From Nitrospinaceae bacterium (GTDB taxonomy: Bacteria > Nitrospinota > Nitrospinia > Nitrospinales > VA-1), in assembly GCA_029261655.1 (NCBI GenBank), contig JAJDAY010000032.1, forward strand, positions 1-64,000: a DNA stretch of 64,000 bases. The letters are read 5' to 3'. The number at the start of each line of letters is the position of its first letter. Within the stretch, counting starts at the first letter, position 1. Shown here in pieces: positions 35,107 through 45,176 of this stretch. The translations under genes and the position numbers were made by a program. The notes below the pieces were generated by a model, which saw nothing but the letters and a program-made list of their open reading frames with translations, was not told where the DNA came from and did no database searches.

Positions 35107-35340
35107 TTATTTTGCTCTGTACTTCTGCCATTCTCCCCAGGCGACGATGGCCAACCCCAAAAGAATGAGCCACGTGGGGTGAAGCACGTTTTCAGGTTTC
35201 TGAAAAAATAAAAACAGCATGATGACCACGCCGCCCATGGCGAGCACCAGGCCCGTGTAGACCGTGCTGAGTCCTTTGGCAAATTTATCCGGGTCTTTCA
35301 GGGTTTTTCTTATTTCCGGCCTCAGTTCGACTTTAAACAT
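35107..35340 (-). CDS. small two-helix membrane protein
   Basis: This 77-residue product has two predicted helices (about 28-46 and 55-70) with a basic N-terminal arm (RPEIRKTLKDPDKFAKG). I do not recognise the family. It overlaps the larE 3' end by 19 bases on the same strand, so translation is coupled. It could be a membrane partner, but nothing specific supports this. Confidence 0.6.
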   Translation of the reverse strand: MFKVELRPEIRKTLKDPDKFAKGLSTVYTGLVLAMGGVVIMLFLFFQKPENVLHPTWLILLGLAIVAWGEWQKYRAK

Positions 35341-36164
35341 GTTTCCTCTTTTATTTCGACAAGTCCCTCATTCAATCTTCCCGACCGGAAACTTTCCAGG
35401 TCCAGAGTCACGTATTTGAACCCGATCTGTTTGAATCGGTCCTGAATGGTTGAAGACACGGGTTCCGTCAACGCACGGGGCATATCGCTCTTTTTCAATT
35501 CGATGCGGGCGATGTCGCCATGATGACGGACGCGCAACTCGGTGAAGCCAAGCGACAATAACAAATCTTCCGCCCGCTCGATCATGGAAAGTTTCTCAGG
35601 AGACACCGGCTCTCCGTAGGGAACTCTGGAAGAGAGGCAGGGGTTCGCGGGTTTGTCCCAGGTGATGAGTCCGGTCTCTCTCGCTAATTCGCGAATATCT
35701 TTTTTATCGAAGCCCGATTGGGCTAACGGACTCACGACACCGAATTCTTTGGCCGCCACGATTCCGGGGCGATGGTCTCCCAGATCGTCCTGATTGATGC
35801 CGTTGACAATATGGGAGATGTTTCTTTCTTTGGCAATGGCTGAGAGTCTGGAGTACAGCTCTGATTTGCAGTGATAACAGCGGTTGATCGGGTTGGCCCG
35901 GTATTCCGGGGAGTTCATTTCGTTCGTTTGCAAAATCAGGTGTTCGGCGCCCAGACTTTCGGCCAGTTTTTTCGCCGCCAGAAGCTCCCTCTGGGCCAGG
36001 CTTTCAGATTGCGCCGTCACGGCAAGCGTATTTTTTCTGCCCAGCGCGGATAAAGACATCGCCAGTACCAGGGCGCTGTCCACGCCGCCGGAAAAAGCCA
36101 CCACAACACTTTTTAAATTTTTTAAGTGAGCCTCAAGGATTTCTTTTTTTTGCAAAAGGGTCAT
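35322..36164 (-). CDS. larE: LarE-type ATP-dependent sacrificial sulfur transferase
   Basis: LarE adenylates and then thiolates a nicotinic-acid-derived substrate in synthesis of the nickel-pincer cofactor of lactate racemase-like enzymes. The PP-loop motif is VVAFSGGVDSALV. A conserved Cys follows in NPCLSSRVPYGE, at the sacrificial Cys site, and there is a CYHCKSELY motif. I start at ATG 36164 (MTLLQKKEIL), giving 280 residues; the frame continues 31 codons upstream without family similarity. larB and larC are not in the window. Confidence 0.88.
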   Translation of the reverse strand: MTLLQKKEILEAHLKNLKSVVVAFSGGVDSALVLAMSLSALGRKNTLAVTAQSESLAQRELLAAKKLAESLGAEHLILQTNEMNSPEYRANPINRCYHCKSELYSRLSAIAKERNISHIVNGINQDDLGDHRPGIVAAKEFGVVSPLAQSGFDKKDIRELARETGLITWDKPANPCLSSRVPYGEPVSPEKLSMIERAEDLLLSLGFTELRVRHHGDIARIELKKSDMPRALTEPVSSTIQDRFKQIGFKYVTLDLESFRSGRLNEGLVEIKEETCLKSN

Positions 36165-36255
36165 CGGATCAAAATGTGAAATACAGGAATACGTTAAGGA
36201 GATATCAAAAAATGGTTTCGCCCATATTGAGGGGGAATAAGCAAAACCATTTTTC

Positions 36256-36337
36256 ACCGCAAAGACGCAAAGGACGCAGAGAAAACTTTAAACAAATGGC
36301 GGATTAGATTTCTTTGCGATCTTTGCGACTCTGCGGT
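36256..36337. repeat. imperfect 29-base inverted repeat (GCAAAG-type)
   Basis: Two arms of 29 bases, 36256-36284 and 36309-36337, match in inverted orientation at 24 of 29 positions, with a 24-base centre. The arms start ACCGCA and are built of GCAAAG/GCAGAG units. Similar ACCGCAAAGACGCAAAG-like repeats are scattered in many bacterial genomes, so this is probably one copy of a dispersed intergenic element. It lies between the moaA stop and the larE start. Confidence 0.75.
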
Positions 36338-36394
36338 AAGTAACCGGTTTTTTTTGCTTTTCTGCCGCGAGTTATTCCTCCGGCAGTACTCTGG

Positions 36395-37408
36395 TCAGCC
36401 GCCGATGGCGTGCATGGCCCGTGTGGGCCTCTCGAAACTTTCCAGATTGATCTTATGCCCCGGCTCTTTTATCAAAACGGCCTGTTTCAGGGCTTGGGCA
36501 ATGTCTTCATCCGAAGCCCCTGACCGGACCAACTGTTTCAAGTCGGTTTCATCTGTTGAGAACAGGCAGGTGCGTAATTTTCCGTCGGCGGTCATGCGGA
36601 TGCGGTTGCAGTGGTCGCAAAACGGGTTGCTGACAGCGGTGATGATGCCGATTTTCCCCTTGCCGTCGGCAAACCTGTATTCGCTGGCCGGACCGATATC
36701 CAGTGAGTTGTCGATGGGGATCAAATCATGTTTTTCTTTGATGATATCCACGATTTCATGACCGAAGAGGACTTTGTCACGCTCCCATGTCTGGTCTGAA
36801 TCGAGGGGCATGAACTCGATGAACCGGACTTCGAACCCATCCGAGCGCCCCATGTCGATGAGGCTGAGGATTTCCGATTCGGAAAAATTCCGCATGGCGA
36901 CGGCGTTGATCTTGATGGATTTAAACCCCACTTTGGCGGCTTCCTGGAGGCCGTCCAAAACCTGCTGGAGGCAATCCCGGCGGTTGACGTGCTTGAACTT
37001 TTCCGGATCCAGAGCGTCGAGGCTCACGTTCAGTCGCTTCAAACCCGCGTCTTTCAAGCTTTGCGCATGTTCTTTGAGGAAAAATGCGTTGGTGGTCATG
37101 GCGATATCGTCAATGCCGTCAACTTCGGACAGCATTCGAACCAGTTGCGGGAGATCTTTACGCATGATGGGTTCGCCCCCCGTCAACCGCAGGCGGTTGA
37201 TCCCTAATTTGGAAACGATGGTTGCGACACGAGTGATCTCTTCAAAAGTGAGGAGTTTGACGCGGTCCATGAACTCCACATTGTCGGCGGGCATACAATA
37301 GGTACAACGAAAATTACAACGGTCCGTGACCGAAATTCGCAAGTTGACAATTGTCCGGCCCATTCCATCCACCAACTGTGGTTTTTTGATTTCCGTTTCA
37401 GCTGTCAT
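36395..37408 (-). CDS. moaA: GTP 3',8-cyclase (molybdenum cofactor biosynthesis)
   Basis: MoaA is a radical SAM enzyme which starts molybdenum cofactor synthesis, rearranging GTP with MoaC. The N-terminal cluster motif is DRCNFRCTYCMP, the SAM motif is LRLTGGEP, and the C-terminal [4Fe-4S] site is in FCDHCNRIR with TCLFS. The C-terminal tail ends GG, which MoaA needs. At 337 residues the length is typical. No other moa genes lie nearby. Confidence 0.96.
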   Translation of the reverse strand: MTAETEIKKPQLVDGMGRTIVNLRISVTDRCNFRCTYCMPADNVEFMDRVKLLTFEEITRVATIVSKLGINRLRLTGGEPIMRKDLPQLVRMLSEVDGIDDIAMTTNAFFLKEHAQSLKDAGLKRLNVSLDALDPEKFKHVNRRDCLQQVLDGLQEAAKVGFKSIKINAVAMRNFSESEILSLIDMGRSDGFEVRFIEFMPLDSDQTWERDKVLFGHEIVDIIKEKHDLIPIDNSLDIGPASEYRFADGKGKIGIITAVSNPFCDHCNRIRMTADGKLRTCLFSTDETDLKQLVRSGASDEDIAQALKQAVLIKEPGHKINLESFERPTRAMHAIGG

Positions 37409-37534
37409 GGCTCTTGAGTATCCTATGCGTTAAGCGCTGGTTACAGGCTTTCTAATCATCAGGCTTTGCAGGATGATGAGTTGCAGAAAACCCTCTCCTC
37501 GCTTGTTATCCAGTTCGTTGACTAGGATTATAGT

Positions 37535-37548
37535 ATTCTTAAAAGAAT
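37535..37548. promoter_or_regulatory. perfect 14-base palindrome, candidate operator
   Basis: ATTCTTAAAAGAAT is a perfect dyad (6 + 2 + 6). It lies in the shared upstream region of moaA and the SUF genes, closer to moaA. AT-rich dyads of this kind are used by Fur/PerR-type and other regulators, but it does not match any of their consensus sites closely. Confidence 0.35.
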
Positions 37549-37826
37549 TATACACACGATAAAAAATCCTGCCCATAAAATTCAGAGTCTTATTTTGGCC
37601 TCGTTTGAGGAAGTCGGGCGTAAAATATCTAAAAAGCTCGTCCGAATGTATCCATTTAAACGGACCTTGTTTTTATGTGAAATTAAATCTTTATATTTCA
37701 ATCAGTTGTGTGGATTTTCAGGGGAGAGTCCAGAGGATTTGCCAACGCTGAAAAATAATTTACTGGCAAAGCCTGAAAAATCGGAAATACGAAGACCTTT
37801 CTCCATTCCAGTGCATCTAATCCCTA

Positions 37827-37855
37827 TTGAGTTCGATGGATAATCTCTCTATACT
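37827..37855 (+). promoter_or_regulatory. sigma70 promoter of the SUF operon
   Basis: TTGAGT (37827-37832) and TATACT (37850-37855) are 17 bases apart, both matching consensus at five of six bases or near. The expected start of about 37862 leaves a leader of about 43 bases before the ATG at 37905. Confidence 0.6.
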
Positions 37856-37904
37856 GTTGCCTGAAAACACGAACCTATAGATATTTATGACCGAAAGGAA
37901 GTCC

Positions 37905-38651
37905 ATGTCGGTTTTGGAAGACAAATTCTCGAAAAAATTTGAAGAAGCCGCCGCCCAACCTAAAAACCGGGGCGCTTATTATCAGGAAGATGCCATTGAA
38001 AAAGGCATGGCCCTGCTGGAGTCCAAGTATAAGGACATGAAGCTCTACTGGCTGGTGGATACAGAGGAAGACCGAGTCTACAGCGCCAAGTTTTTCGCTT
38101 ATGGAGGCAAGGTTTCGCTGGCAGTCGGGGAGACTTTGTCGTCGCTGGTGAAAGGGTTGACCATTGAAGAGGCCTGTTCCCTTAAGGGGAGCGATGTCGA
38201 AAATCACCTGCGGGATGAACCGGAAGTGCCATCCGTGCCGGAGGCCAAAATGTTCGCGTTTGGCGCGGTGGAAGAATTATTGAAGATCATCAAGGATGAT
38301 TACACCGGGGCCAAGGCATTGGCGCTGGCAAACGCGGCGGCTAAAAAGCAGGATAAACCTCCAAAGTCACTCGCAGAACTCTCGATGGCCGAACAGGCCT
38401 GGATGGGGTTGAGCGTTGAAGACCAGAAAACCCAGGTCAATATTGTTCTCGATGAAAAAATCCGTCCGGCGTTGATGGCCGACGGCGGCAATGTCGAGGT
38501 TCTGGACGTGGTGGACGGGGAAAAAATAATGATCCAATACCAGGGGGCCTGCGGAAGTTGCGGTTCCTCGCTTGGCGCCACGCTTTCTTTTATGGAACAG
38601 GCTTTACGCAGTGAGATTTATAACGAGCTCATTGTGGTTCCCAATATGTAG
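37905..38651 (+). CDS. NifU/Nfu-like iron-sulfur protein with degenerate N-terminal domain
   Basis: This 248-residue protein leads the SUF operon. The C-terminal 80 residues are an Nfu domain (DEKIRPALMADGGNVEVLDV, GACGSCGSSLGATLSF) with the CxxC that carries an Fe-S cluster between two subunits. The N-terminal region (about 1-130) resembles an IscU-like fold but has lost the ligand cysteines. It probably serves in docking or cluster delivery, not as a scaffold. I use ATG 37905 because AAAGGAAG lies just before it; the frame opens six codons earlier. Confidence 0.8.
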   Translation: MSVLEDKFSKKFEEAAAQPKNRGAYYQEDAIEKGMALLESKYKDMKLYWLVDTEEDRVYSAKFFAYGGKVSLAVGETLSSLVKGLTIEEACSLKGSDVENHLRDEPEVPSVPEAKMFAFGAVEELLKIIKDDYTGAKALALANAAAKKQDKPPKSLAELSMAEQAWMGLSVEDQKTQVNIVLDEKIRPALMADGGNVEVLDVVDGEKIMIQYQGACGSCGSSLGATLSFMEQALRSEIYNELIVVPNM

Positions 38652-38681
38652 TCCCAAATTCCTTTACGGAGTGAATTTATA

Positions 38682-40133
<1,452 letters not shown>

Positions 40134-40178
40134 TTACTGAAAACTTCTAATCAACCCACAACAAAGTTTGCACTAAAT

Positions 40179-40210
40179 TCCCCGTTGTTTTCAACGGGGA
40201 TTGTTTGTTT
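40179..40210 (+). terminator. hairpin with T-rich tail between sufB and sufC
   Basis: A perfect 9-bp stem, TCCCCGTTG (40179-40187) with CAACGGGGA (40192-40200), has a TTTT loop and is followed by TTGTTTGTTTT. It could be a partial terminator or an RNA-stability element that sets the SufB to SufCDSU ratio. Confidence 0.6.
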
Positions 40211-40239
40211 TAAAAACATGAAGATAGGGGTAAAACTGA

Positions 40240-40986
40240 ATGCTTGAGGTAAAAGATCTACGGGCCGGGTTCGACGGCTCTGAAATAATAAAAGGCATCT
40301 CCCTTTCAGTCAAAGCCGGGGAGGTCCATGCCATCATGGGACCCAACGGATCGGGGAAAAGCACGCTGGCCAAGGTGTTGGCGGGGCATCCCTCTTACGA
40401 GGTGACGGGGGGAGAAATTTCTTTCAATGGCGAGAACCTTCTGGAAATCGAGCCGGAACAACGAGCCTTGAAGGGTATCTTTATGGGGTTTCAATATCCC
40501 GTGGAAATTCCCGGAGTCAACAATGCCGAATTTTTGCGTATGGCTTACAACGCCCGGCTGGTCAACGAAGGCCAGGAAGAACTCGATCCCTTGGACTTCG
40601 ACGACATCCTCACGGAAAAAATGAAGATGTTGAGCATGGAGAAAAAATACCGCGAACGCAACCTGAACGATGGTTTTTCCGGAGGCGAAAAAAAGAAAAA
40701 TGAAATCCTGCAGATGGCCATCCTGCAACCCAAACTCGCTGTGCTGGACGAAACCGACTCGGGGCTGGATATCGACGCCCTGCGCGTGGTTTCAGACGGA
40801 GTGAACAAACTTAAAAGTGCGGACAACGCCCTCATACTGATCACCCACTATCAAAGGTTGCTGGAATACATCCAGCCGGATTTCGTGCATGTGCTCAGCC
40901 AGGGAAAGATCGTCAAGTCGGGTGAAAAAGGTTTGGCTCTGGAACTGGAAGCCCAGGGTTACGACTGGCTCACTCCCACGAATTAG
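40240..40986 (+). CDS. sufC: Fe-S cluster assembly ATPase SufC
   Basis: This 248-residue ABC-type ATPase drives SufBCD conformational change. Walker A is GPNGSGKSTLAKVL, the Q-loop follows in FMGFQYP, the signature is FSGGEKKKNEI (SufC-type, with K in place of the usual Q/R), Walker B is LAVLDETDSGLDID and the switch His is in LILITHYQRL. It is cytoplasmic. AGGGG lies upstream of the ATG. Confidence 0.96.
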   Translation: MLEVKDLRAGFDGSEIIKGISLSVKAGEVHAIMGPNGSGKSTLAKVLAGHPSYEVTGGEISFNGENLLEIEPEQRALKGIFMGFQYPVEIPGVNNAEFLRMAYNARLVNEGQEELDPLDFDDILTEKMKMLSMEKKYRERNLNDGFSGGEKKKNEILQMAILQPKLAVLDETDSGLDIDALRVVSDGVNKLKSADNALILITHYQRLLEYIQPDFVHVLSQGKIVKSGEKGLALELEAQGYDWLTPTN

Positions 40987-40994
40987 GAGAGGGC

Positions 40995-42311
40995 ATGACG
41001 ACGACACTCATAGATGCCGCCGAGCAGGCAGAAGCGGCCCTGCTGATTCTACATAAAAAGTTCATGAGCGGGAACCGTCCTCCTGATGCCCTTGCTCCGC
41101 TCAATGAAGCCGCGCTCAAGCATTTTGAACTTTTAAAATTTCCTCACAGAAAACATGAGATGTACACCTTCGTGAACACGAAGGATCTGGTTGCGACCGC
41201 GTTTGCTCTGACGGCAGAAGGCTCCGTAACGGAAGATTTTATTAAAAGCCATGTTTTTCCAGAATGTGAATCGAGCTATCTGGTTTTTGTCGATGGAGTA
41301 TTGAAGGGCGACCTTTCAGATTTTTCTGCGATTGAATCGGCGATCGCCATTGTCCCGATTGAAGAAGCCGTTGGCCAGGCAGACATCAAAGAACATCTGG
41401 TCGATACCATCGAAAAAGAGAACGATGTTTTTGCTTCTATCAACAGTGCATTTTTGGGCGAGGGAACGTTGATCGACGTTTCGGCCAAAAAGCAGGTGAC
41501 GTCTCCTCTGCAAATTCTGCATGTCTCGACAGGGACCCCATCCGGCAAGGTGACATCGCACCCCAGAGTTCTGGTCAGACTGGGCGAGATGGCTGAACTC
41601 AAGATGATCGTCAAATATGTTGGCGTTCAGGGAAATTATTTCGTCAATTCGGTGATGGATCTGCTGGTTGGGGAGCAGGCGGGGGTCACCTTCGCGCAGG
41701 TGCAGGAAGACGCCACGGACGCCTGGCATTTTTCCAAAACCCGTGTTCTGCAGGGGCGAAACAGCCGTGTGAAGGCGGTCAATGCCTTTTTTGGCAATAA
41801 ATTAACCCGTCACCATTTTGAAGCCCATCTCAAAGACGTTGGCGCGGAATTGACATTGAACAACGTGAGCGTTTTAAACGAACAGGAACAGGCACATCAT
41901 TTTGTGCGCATTCATCACGAATCGCCGCACACCCGGAGTGGCCAGAAATTTAAAAATATCGTCAATGACAAAAGCCGTTCCAGTGTGGATGGAACCGTCA
42001 TCGTCAATCAGGGTGCCCAGCAAACTTTTTCTGATCAACTCATCAACAATCTCATGCTTTCCGATGACGCCCATGCCGACAACAAGCCCAACCTGATGAT
42101 TTTTGCGGATGATGTCAAGTGCACGCATGGAGCCACGGTGGGGCAGTTGGACGAGAATCAATTATTTTATCTAAAGACCCGGGGGCTTTCGGAAAAAGTG
42201 GCCAAGGAACTGCTGACAAAAAGTTTTGCCGAAAGCATCATCCAGACCATCGACTTTCCTGGCGTTGTTCAATACCTTGAAAACACTCTTTTGAAGAAAC
42301 TGGAGAACTGA
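40995..42311 (+). CDS. sufD: Fe-S cluster assembly protein SufD
   Basis: SufD, paralogous to SufB, forms the SufBCD heterotrimer. It has 438 residues with the beta-helix core and the C-terminal motif CTHGATVGQLDENQLFYLKTRG, containing the conserved Cys/His. The first 90 residues (helical) are typical. AGGAG precedes the ATG by six bases. The gene lies eight bases after sufC. Confidence 0.95.
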   Translation: MTTTLIDAAEQAEAALLILHKKFMSGNRPPDALAPLNEAALKHFELLKFPHRKHEMYTFVNTKDLVATAFALTAEGSVTEDFIKSHVFPECESSYLVFVDGVLKGDLSDFSAIESAIAIVPIEEAVGQADIKEHLVDTIEKENDVFASINSAFLGEGTLIDVSAKKQVTSPLQILHVSTGTPSGKVTSHPRVLVRLGEMAELKMIVKYVGVQGNYFVNSVMDLLVGEQAGVTFAQVQEDATDAWHFSKTRVLQGRNSRVKAVNAFFGNKLTRHHFEAHLKDVGAELTLNNVSVLNEQEQAHHFVRIHHESPHTRSGQKFKNIVNDKSRSSVDGTVIVNQGAQQTFSDQLINNLMLSDDAHADNKPNLMIFADDVKCTHGATVGQLDENQLFYLKTRGLSEKVAKELLTKSFAESIIQTIDFPGVVQYLENTLLKKLEN

Positions 42312-42312
42312 C

Positions 42313-43566
42313 ATGCCTGAATCAAATACGGGTTTGTCAGACAAGCCCGCAATAGATATCGAAAAGGTCCGCCGGGACTTTCCCATATTATCTCAAACAG
42401 TCCACGGCAAACCCCTGGTGTATCTGGATAATGGCGCGACCACTCAAAAACCCCAATGCGTGATCGAGCGGGTGCGCAAATTCGATGCCGAACAATACGG
42501 AACCGTCAGGCGAGGCTCCTACAAATTGAGCGAACAAGCCACGCTGATGTTTGAAGATGTCCGGCAAAAAGTGGCGGATTTTTTTGGCGCTCCCGACCGT
42601 AAAGAAATCGTATTCACCAGCGGGACCACTCAGGCGATCAATCTGGTAGCCCATAGTTACGGCAGAAAATTTGTCAATTCAGGCGATGAAATCATCATTT
42701 CCAATATCGAACACCATGCCAATACCGTTCCCTGGCAGATATTGTGCGAAGAAAAAGGCGCTCGCCTCCGGGTCATTCCCGTCAACGACGACGGCGAACT
42801 GATCATGGAAGAATACGAAAAACTGCTGAATGCCAAGACCCGGTTGGTGGCAGTGAACCATGTGTCCAATGCTTTGGGCACGGTCAATCCGGTCAAGGAA
42901 ATCATTCGTAAAGGGCATGACGCGGGAGCCAAAGTGTTGATCGACGGAGCGCAAAGTTCGTCGCACATGAAAGTCGATGTGAAGGATCTGGATTGCGATT
43001 TCTACACGTTCTCCGGTCACAAAATGTACGCCCCGAGCGGGGTTGGCGGCGTGTACGGAAAAATGGATCTCTGGGAATCGATGGGGCCGTATGTGACGGG
43101 AGGGGACATGATCCTGCAGGTCACGTTGGAAAAAACCACCTACGCCAAACCACCCGCCCGGTTTGAAGCGGGCACACCACCCATCACTCAGGTGATTGGA
43201 TTAGGAAGCGCCATTGATTATCTGACCGAAATCGGAATGGACAATATTTTTGAATACGAAAAAAGCCTGCTGGAATATGGAACCCGCTTGTTGCAGGAAA
43301 TCGATGGATTGAGAATCATCGGCAATGCCAGAGAAAAAGCGAGCATCATATCCTTTGTGCTGGATGCGGCGCACCCCCATGATGTGGGGTCCATGCTTGA
43401 CCAGGACGGCGTCGCGGTCCGGGGAGGGCATCATTGCGCCCAACCGACCATGATTCGCTATGGAGTTCCGGCAACCACGCGGGCTTCAATGTCTTTTTAT
43501 AATAAATTTGATGAGTTGGACGTTTTGGCTGAAAGCATCCGAAAAGTCATTAAGTTATTTTCGTGA
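42313..43566 (+). CDS. sufS: cysteine desulfurase SufS
   Basis: SufS is a PLP enzyme taking sulfur from cysteine for cluster assembly. The PLP Lys is in FYTFSGHKMYAPSGVG and the persulfide Cys is in RGGHHCAQPTMI, typical of group II desulfurases. It has 417 residues. The gene starts one base after sufD and is followed by sufU, the usual partner. Confidence 0.96.
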   Translation: MPESNTGLSDKPAIDIEKVRRDFPILSQTVHGKPLVYLDNGATTQKPQCVIERVRKFDAEQYGTVRRGSYKLSEQATLMFEDVRQKVADFFGAPDRKEIVFTSGTTQAINLVAHSYGRKFVNSGDEIIISNIEHHANTVPWQILCEEKGARLRVIPVNDDGELIMEEYEKLLNAKTRLVAVNHVSNALGTVNPVKEIIRKGHDAGAKVLIDGAQSSSHMKVDVKDLDCDFYTFSGHKMYAPSGVGGVYGKMDLWESMGPYVTGGDMILQVTLEKTTYAKPPARFEAGTPPITQVIGLGSAIDYLTEIGMDNIFEYEKSLLEYGTRLLQEIDGLRIIGNAREKASIISFVLDAAHPHDVGSMLDQDGVAVRGGHHCAQPTMIRYGVPATTRASMSFYNKFDELDVLAESIRKVIKLFS

Positions 43567-43589
43567 TGGAGTGAAAGGAAAAGTTGTCC

Positions 43590-44048
43590 ATGTCTTACGA
43601 TAACGAGTTGTACCAGCAAGTCATTCTGGACCACAACCGCAATCCAAAAAATTTCCGTGAAATCAAAAACGCGACTCACCATTGCCACGGCATAAATCCG
43701 TTGTGCGGCGACGACATGACGGTTTATCTGGATGTGGATCCCGAACAGGGTGTTGTTAAGGATATCAGTTTTGTTGGCACCGGTTGCGCAATTTCAAAAG
43801 CCAGTTCATCCCTGATGACAGCGTATTTGAAGGGCAAGACGCTGGATGAAGTCAGAATCATATTTGATGAATTTCATAAAATGGTCCTGGGAGAAATGGA
43901 TCCGGAGAAACAAGAACATCATCTGGGTAAACTTAAATTGTTCAAGGGAATTAGGGACTATCCGTCCAGAACCAAATGCGCCAGCCTCGCCTGGCACACG
44001 ATGATAGGCGCTCTGGATGAAAAAACGGAGGAGATCAGTACGGAATAA
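43590..44048 (+). CDS. sufU: sulfur acceptor/scaffold SufU
   Basis: SufU accepts sulfur from SufS via a zinc-bound cysteine site and passes it to SufBCD. The three cysteines lie in NPLCGDDM, GTGCAISKASSSLM and RTKCASLAWH, and the insertion typical of SufU (not IscU) is present. I use ATG 43590, ten bases after AAAGGA; the open frame starts two codons upstream with TTG. The product has 152 residues. Confidence 0.92.
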   Translation: MSYDNELYQQVILDHNRNPKNFREIKNATHHCHGINPLCGDDMTVYLDVDPEQGVVKDISFVGTGCAISKASSSLMTAYLKGKTLDEVRIIFDEFHKMVLGEMDPEKQEHHLGKLKLFKGIRDYPSRTKCASLAWHTMIGALDEKTEEISTE

Positions 44049-44100
44049 ACTTCTTTAGCGCTCTTCCCTCCTTCCCGATATTGCCCGATTTGACCTTATC

Positions 44101-45150
44101 ATGACCATCGAAACCTTTCAAAGCAAACTCGATATTTCGACCCGACCGGGCAAGCTCGTCAAAACACTTTCAGACGGAATATTGATCTGCACCGCCTGCG
44201 GACATCTTTGTAAACTGCGTCCCGGTCAGCGGGGAATCTGCAAGGTGCGGTTCAACCAGGACGGTGTTCTCCGTGTCCCGTTTAATTATGCGGCGGGCGT
44301 GCAAAACGACCCGATAGAAAAAAAACCTTTTTTTCACGTTCTTCCCGGTAGTTCCGCGCTGAGCTTTGGAATGCTGGGTTGCGATTTTCATTGCGCCTAT
44401 TGCCAGAATTGGTTCACATCGCAGACCCTGAGAGACGACGCGTCCACCCTCAACTTTAAATCAATCACCGCCGAGGAGATCTGCGACCTGGCTGAGAGCC
44501 GTGGGGCTAAAACCGTTATTTCAACATACAACGAACCGTTGATCACAAGTGAGTGGGCGGTCGAAGTTTTTAAGGAAGCCAGACAACGCAGGTTACAGAC
44601 GGGTTATGTTTCCAATGGACATGGGACGCCGGAGGTTTTGGCGTATATTGAACCCTGGCTCGACTTGTTCAAGGTGGATCTCAAATCTTTTTCCGAAAAA
44701 AATTACCGCCGACTGGGCGGCAATCTGGATGCGGTGCTTGCGACCATTGAGCAAACTCATGCGATGGGACTTTGGGTCGAGATAGTGACGCTGGTGATTC
44801 CCGGCTATAACGACTCCGATAAAGAATTAGCCCAAATGGCCGAATTTATCGCCGGTGTGTCGAAGGACATTCCCTGGCATATAACGGCGTTTCATCCCGA
44901 TTATAAAATGAGCGACGTTGAAAAAACTCCCGCAGAAACTTTGTTGCGTGCAGGGCTATTGGGAAAAGAAGCCGGATTGAGGTATATTTATTCGGGAAAC
45001 CTGCCGGGCAAGGTCGGGAATACGGAAAATACTTTTTGTCCACAGTGTGGTGAAGCTGTCATTGAACGGCATGGGCATGACATCCTTGCCAATCGACTTA
45101 AAAACGGAACCTGTTTTCGATGCCTGGAGCCCATTCCTGGAAGATGGTAA
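44101..45150 (+). CDS. amrS: AmmeMemoRadiSam-type radical SAM enzyme (AmrS)
   Basis: This 349-residue radical SAM protein resembles AmrS and pyruvate-formate-lyase activating enzymes. An N-terminal zinc/Fe-S-like segment (ICTACGHLCKLRPGQRGIC) precedes the cluster motif GCDFHCAYCQN. A C-terminal CPQCGEAVIERHG...CFRCLE segment forms a second Cys-rich site. In the AmmeMemoRadiSam set, AmrA and AmrB (Memo-like) partners occur, but they are not in this window. Its reaction is not established. The SD is weak. Confidence 0.85.
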   Translation: MTIETFQSKLDISTRPGKLVKTLSDGILICTACGHLCKLRPGQRGICKVRFNQDGVLRVPFNYAAGVQNDPIEKKPFFHVLPGSSALSFGMLGCDFHCAYCQNWFTSQTLRDDASTLNFKSITAEEICDLAESRGAKTVISTYNEPLITSEWAVEVFKEARQRRLQTGYVSNGHGTPEVLAYIEPWLDLFKVDLKSFSEKNYRRLGGNLDAVLATIEQTHAMGLWVEIVTLVIPGYNDSDKELAQMAEFIAGVSKDIPWHITAFHPDYKMSDVEKTPAETLLRAGLLGKEAGLRYIYSGNLPGKVGNTENTFCPQCGEAVIERHGHDILANRLKNGTCFRCLEPIPGRW

Positions 45151-45176
45151 TCGAAGGGTCGGTTCATGGAGACAAG

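Larger units (their letters stand above)
37409..37904. other. 496-base divergent region between moaA and the SUF operon
   Basis: This region holds a perfect 14-base palindrome (ATTCTTAAAAGAAT, 37535-37548), 127 bases upstream of moaA, and the SUF promoter at 37827-37855. A plus-strand 82-codon frame at 37595-37843 overlaps the promoter, and has no ribosome site and no recognisable features, so I do not call it. Confidence 0.6.

Noticed and set aside
37595-37843. 82-codon plus-strand frame before the SUF operon
   Set aside because: It overlaps the good SUF promoter, lacks a ribosome site and shows no motif. Composition is like the non-coding flank.
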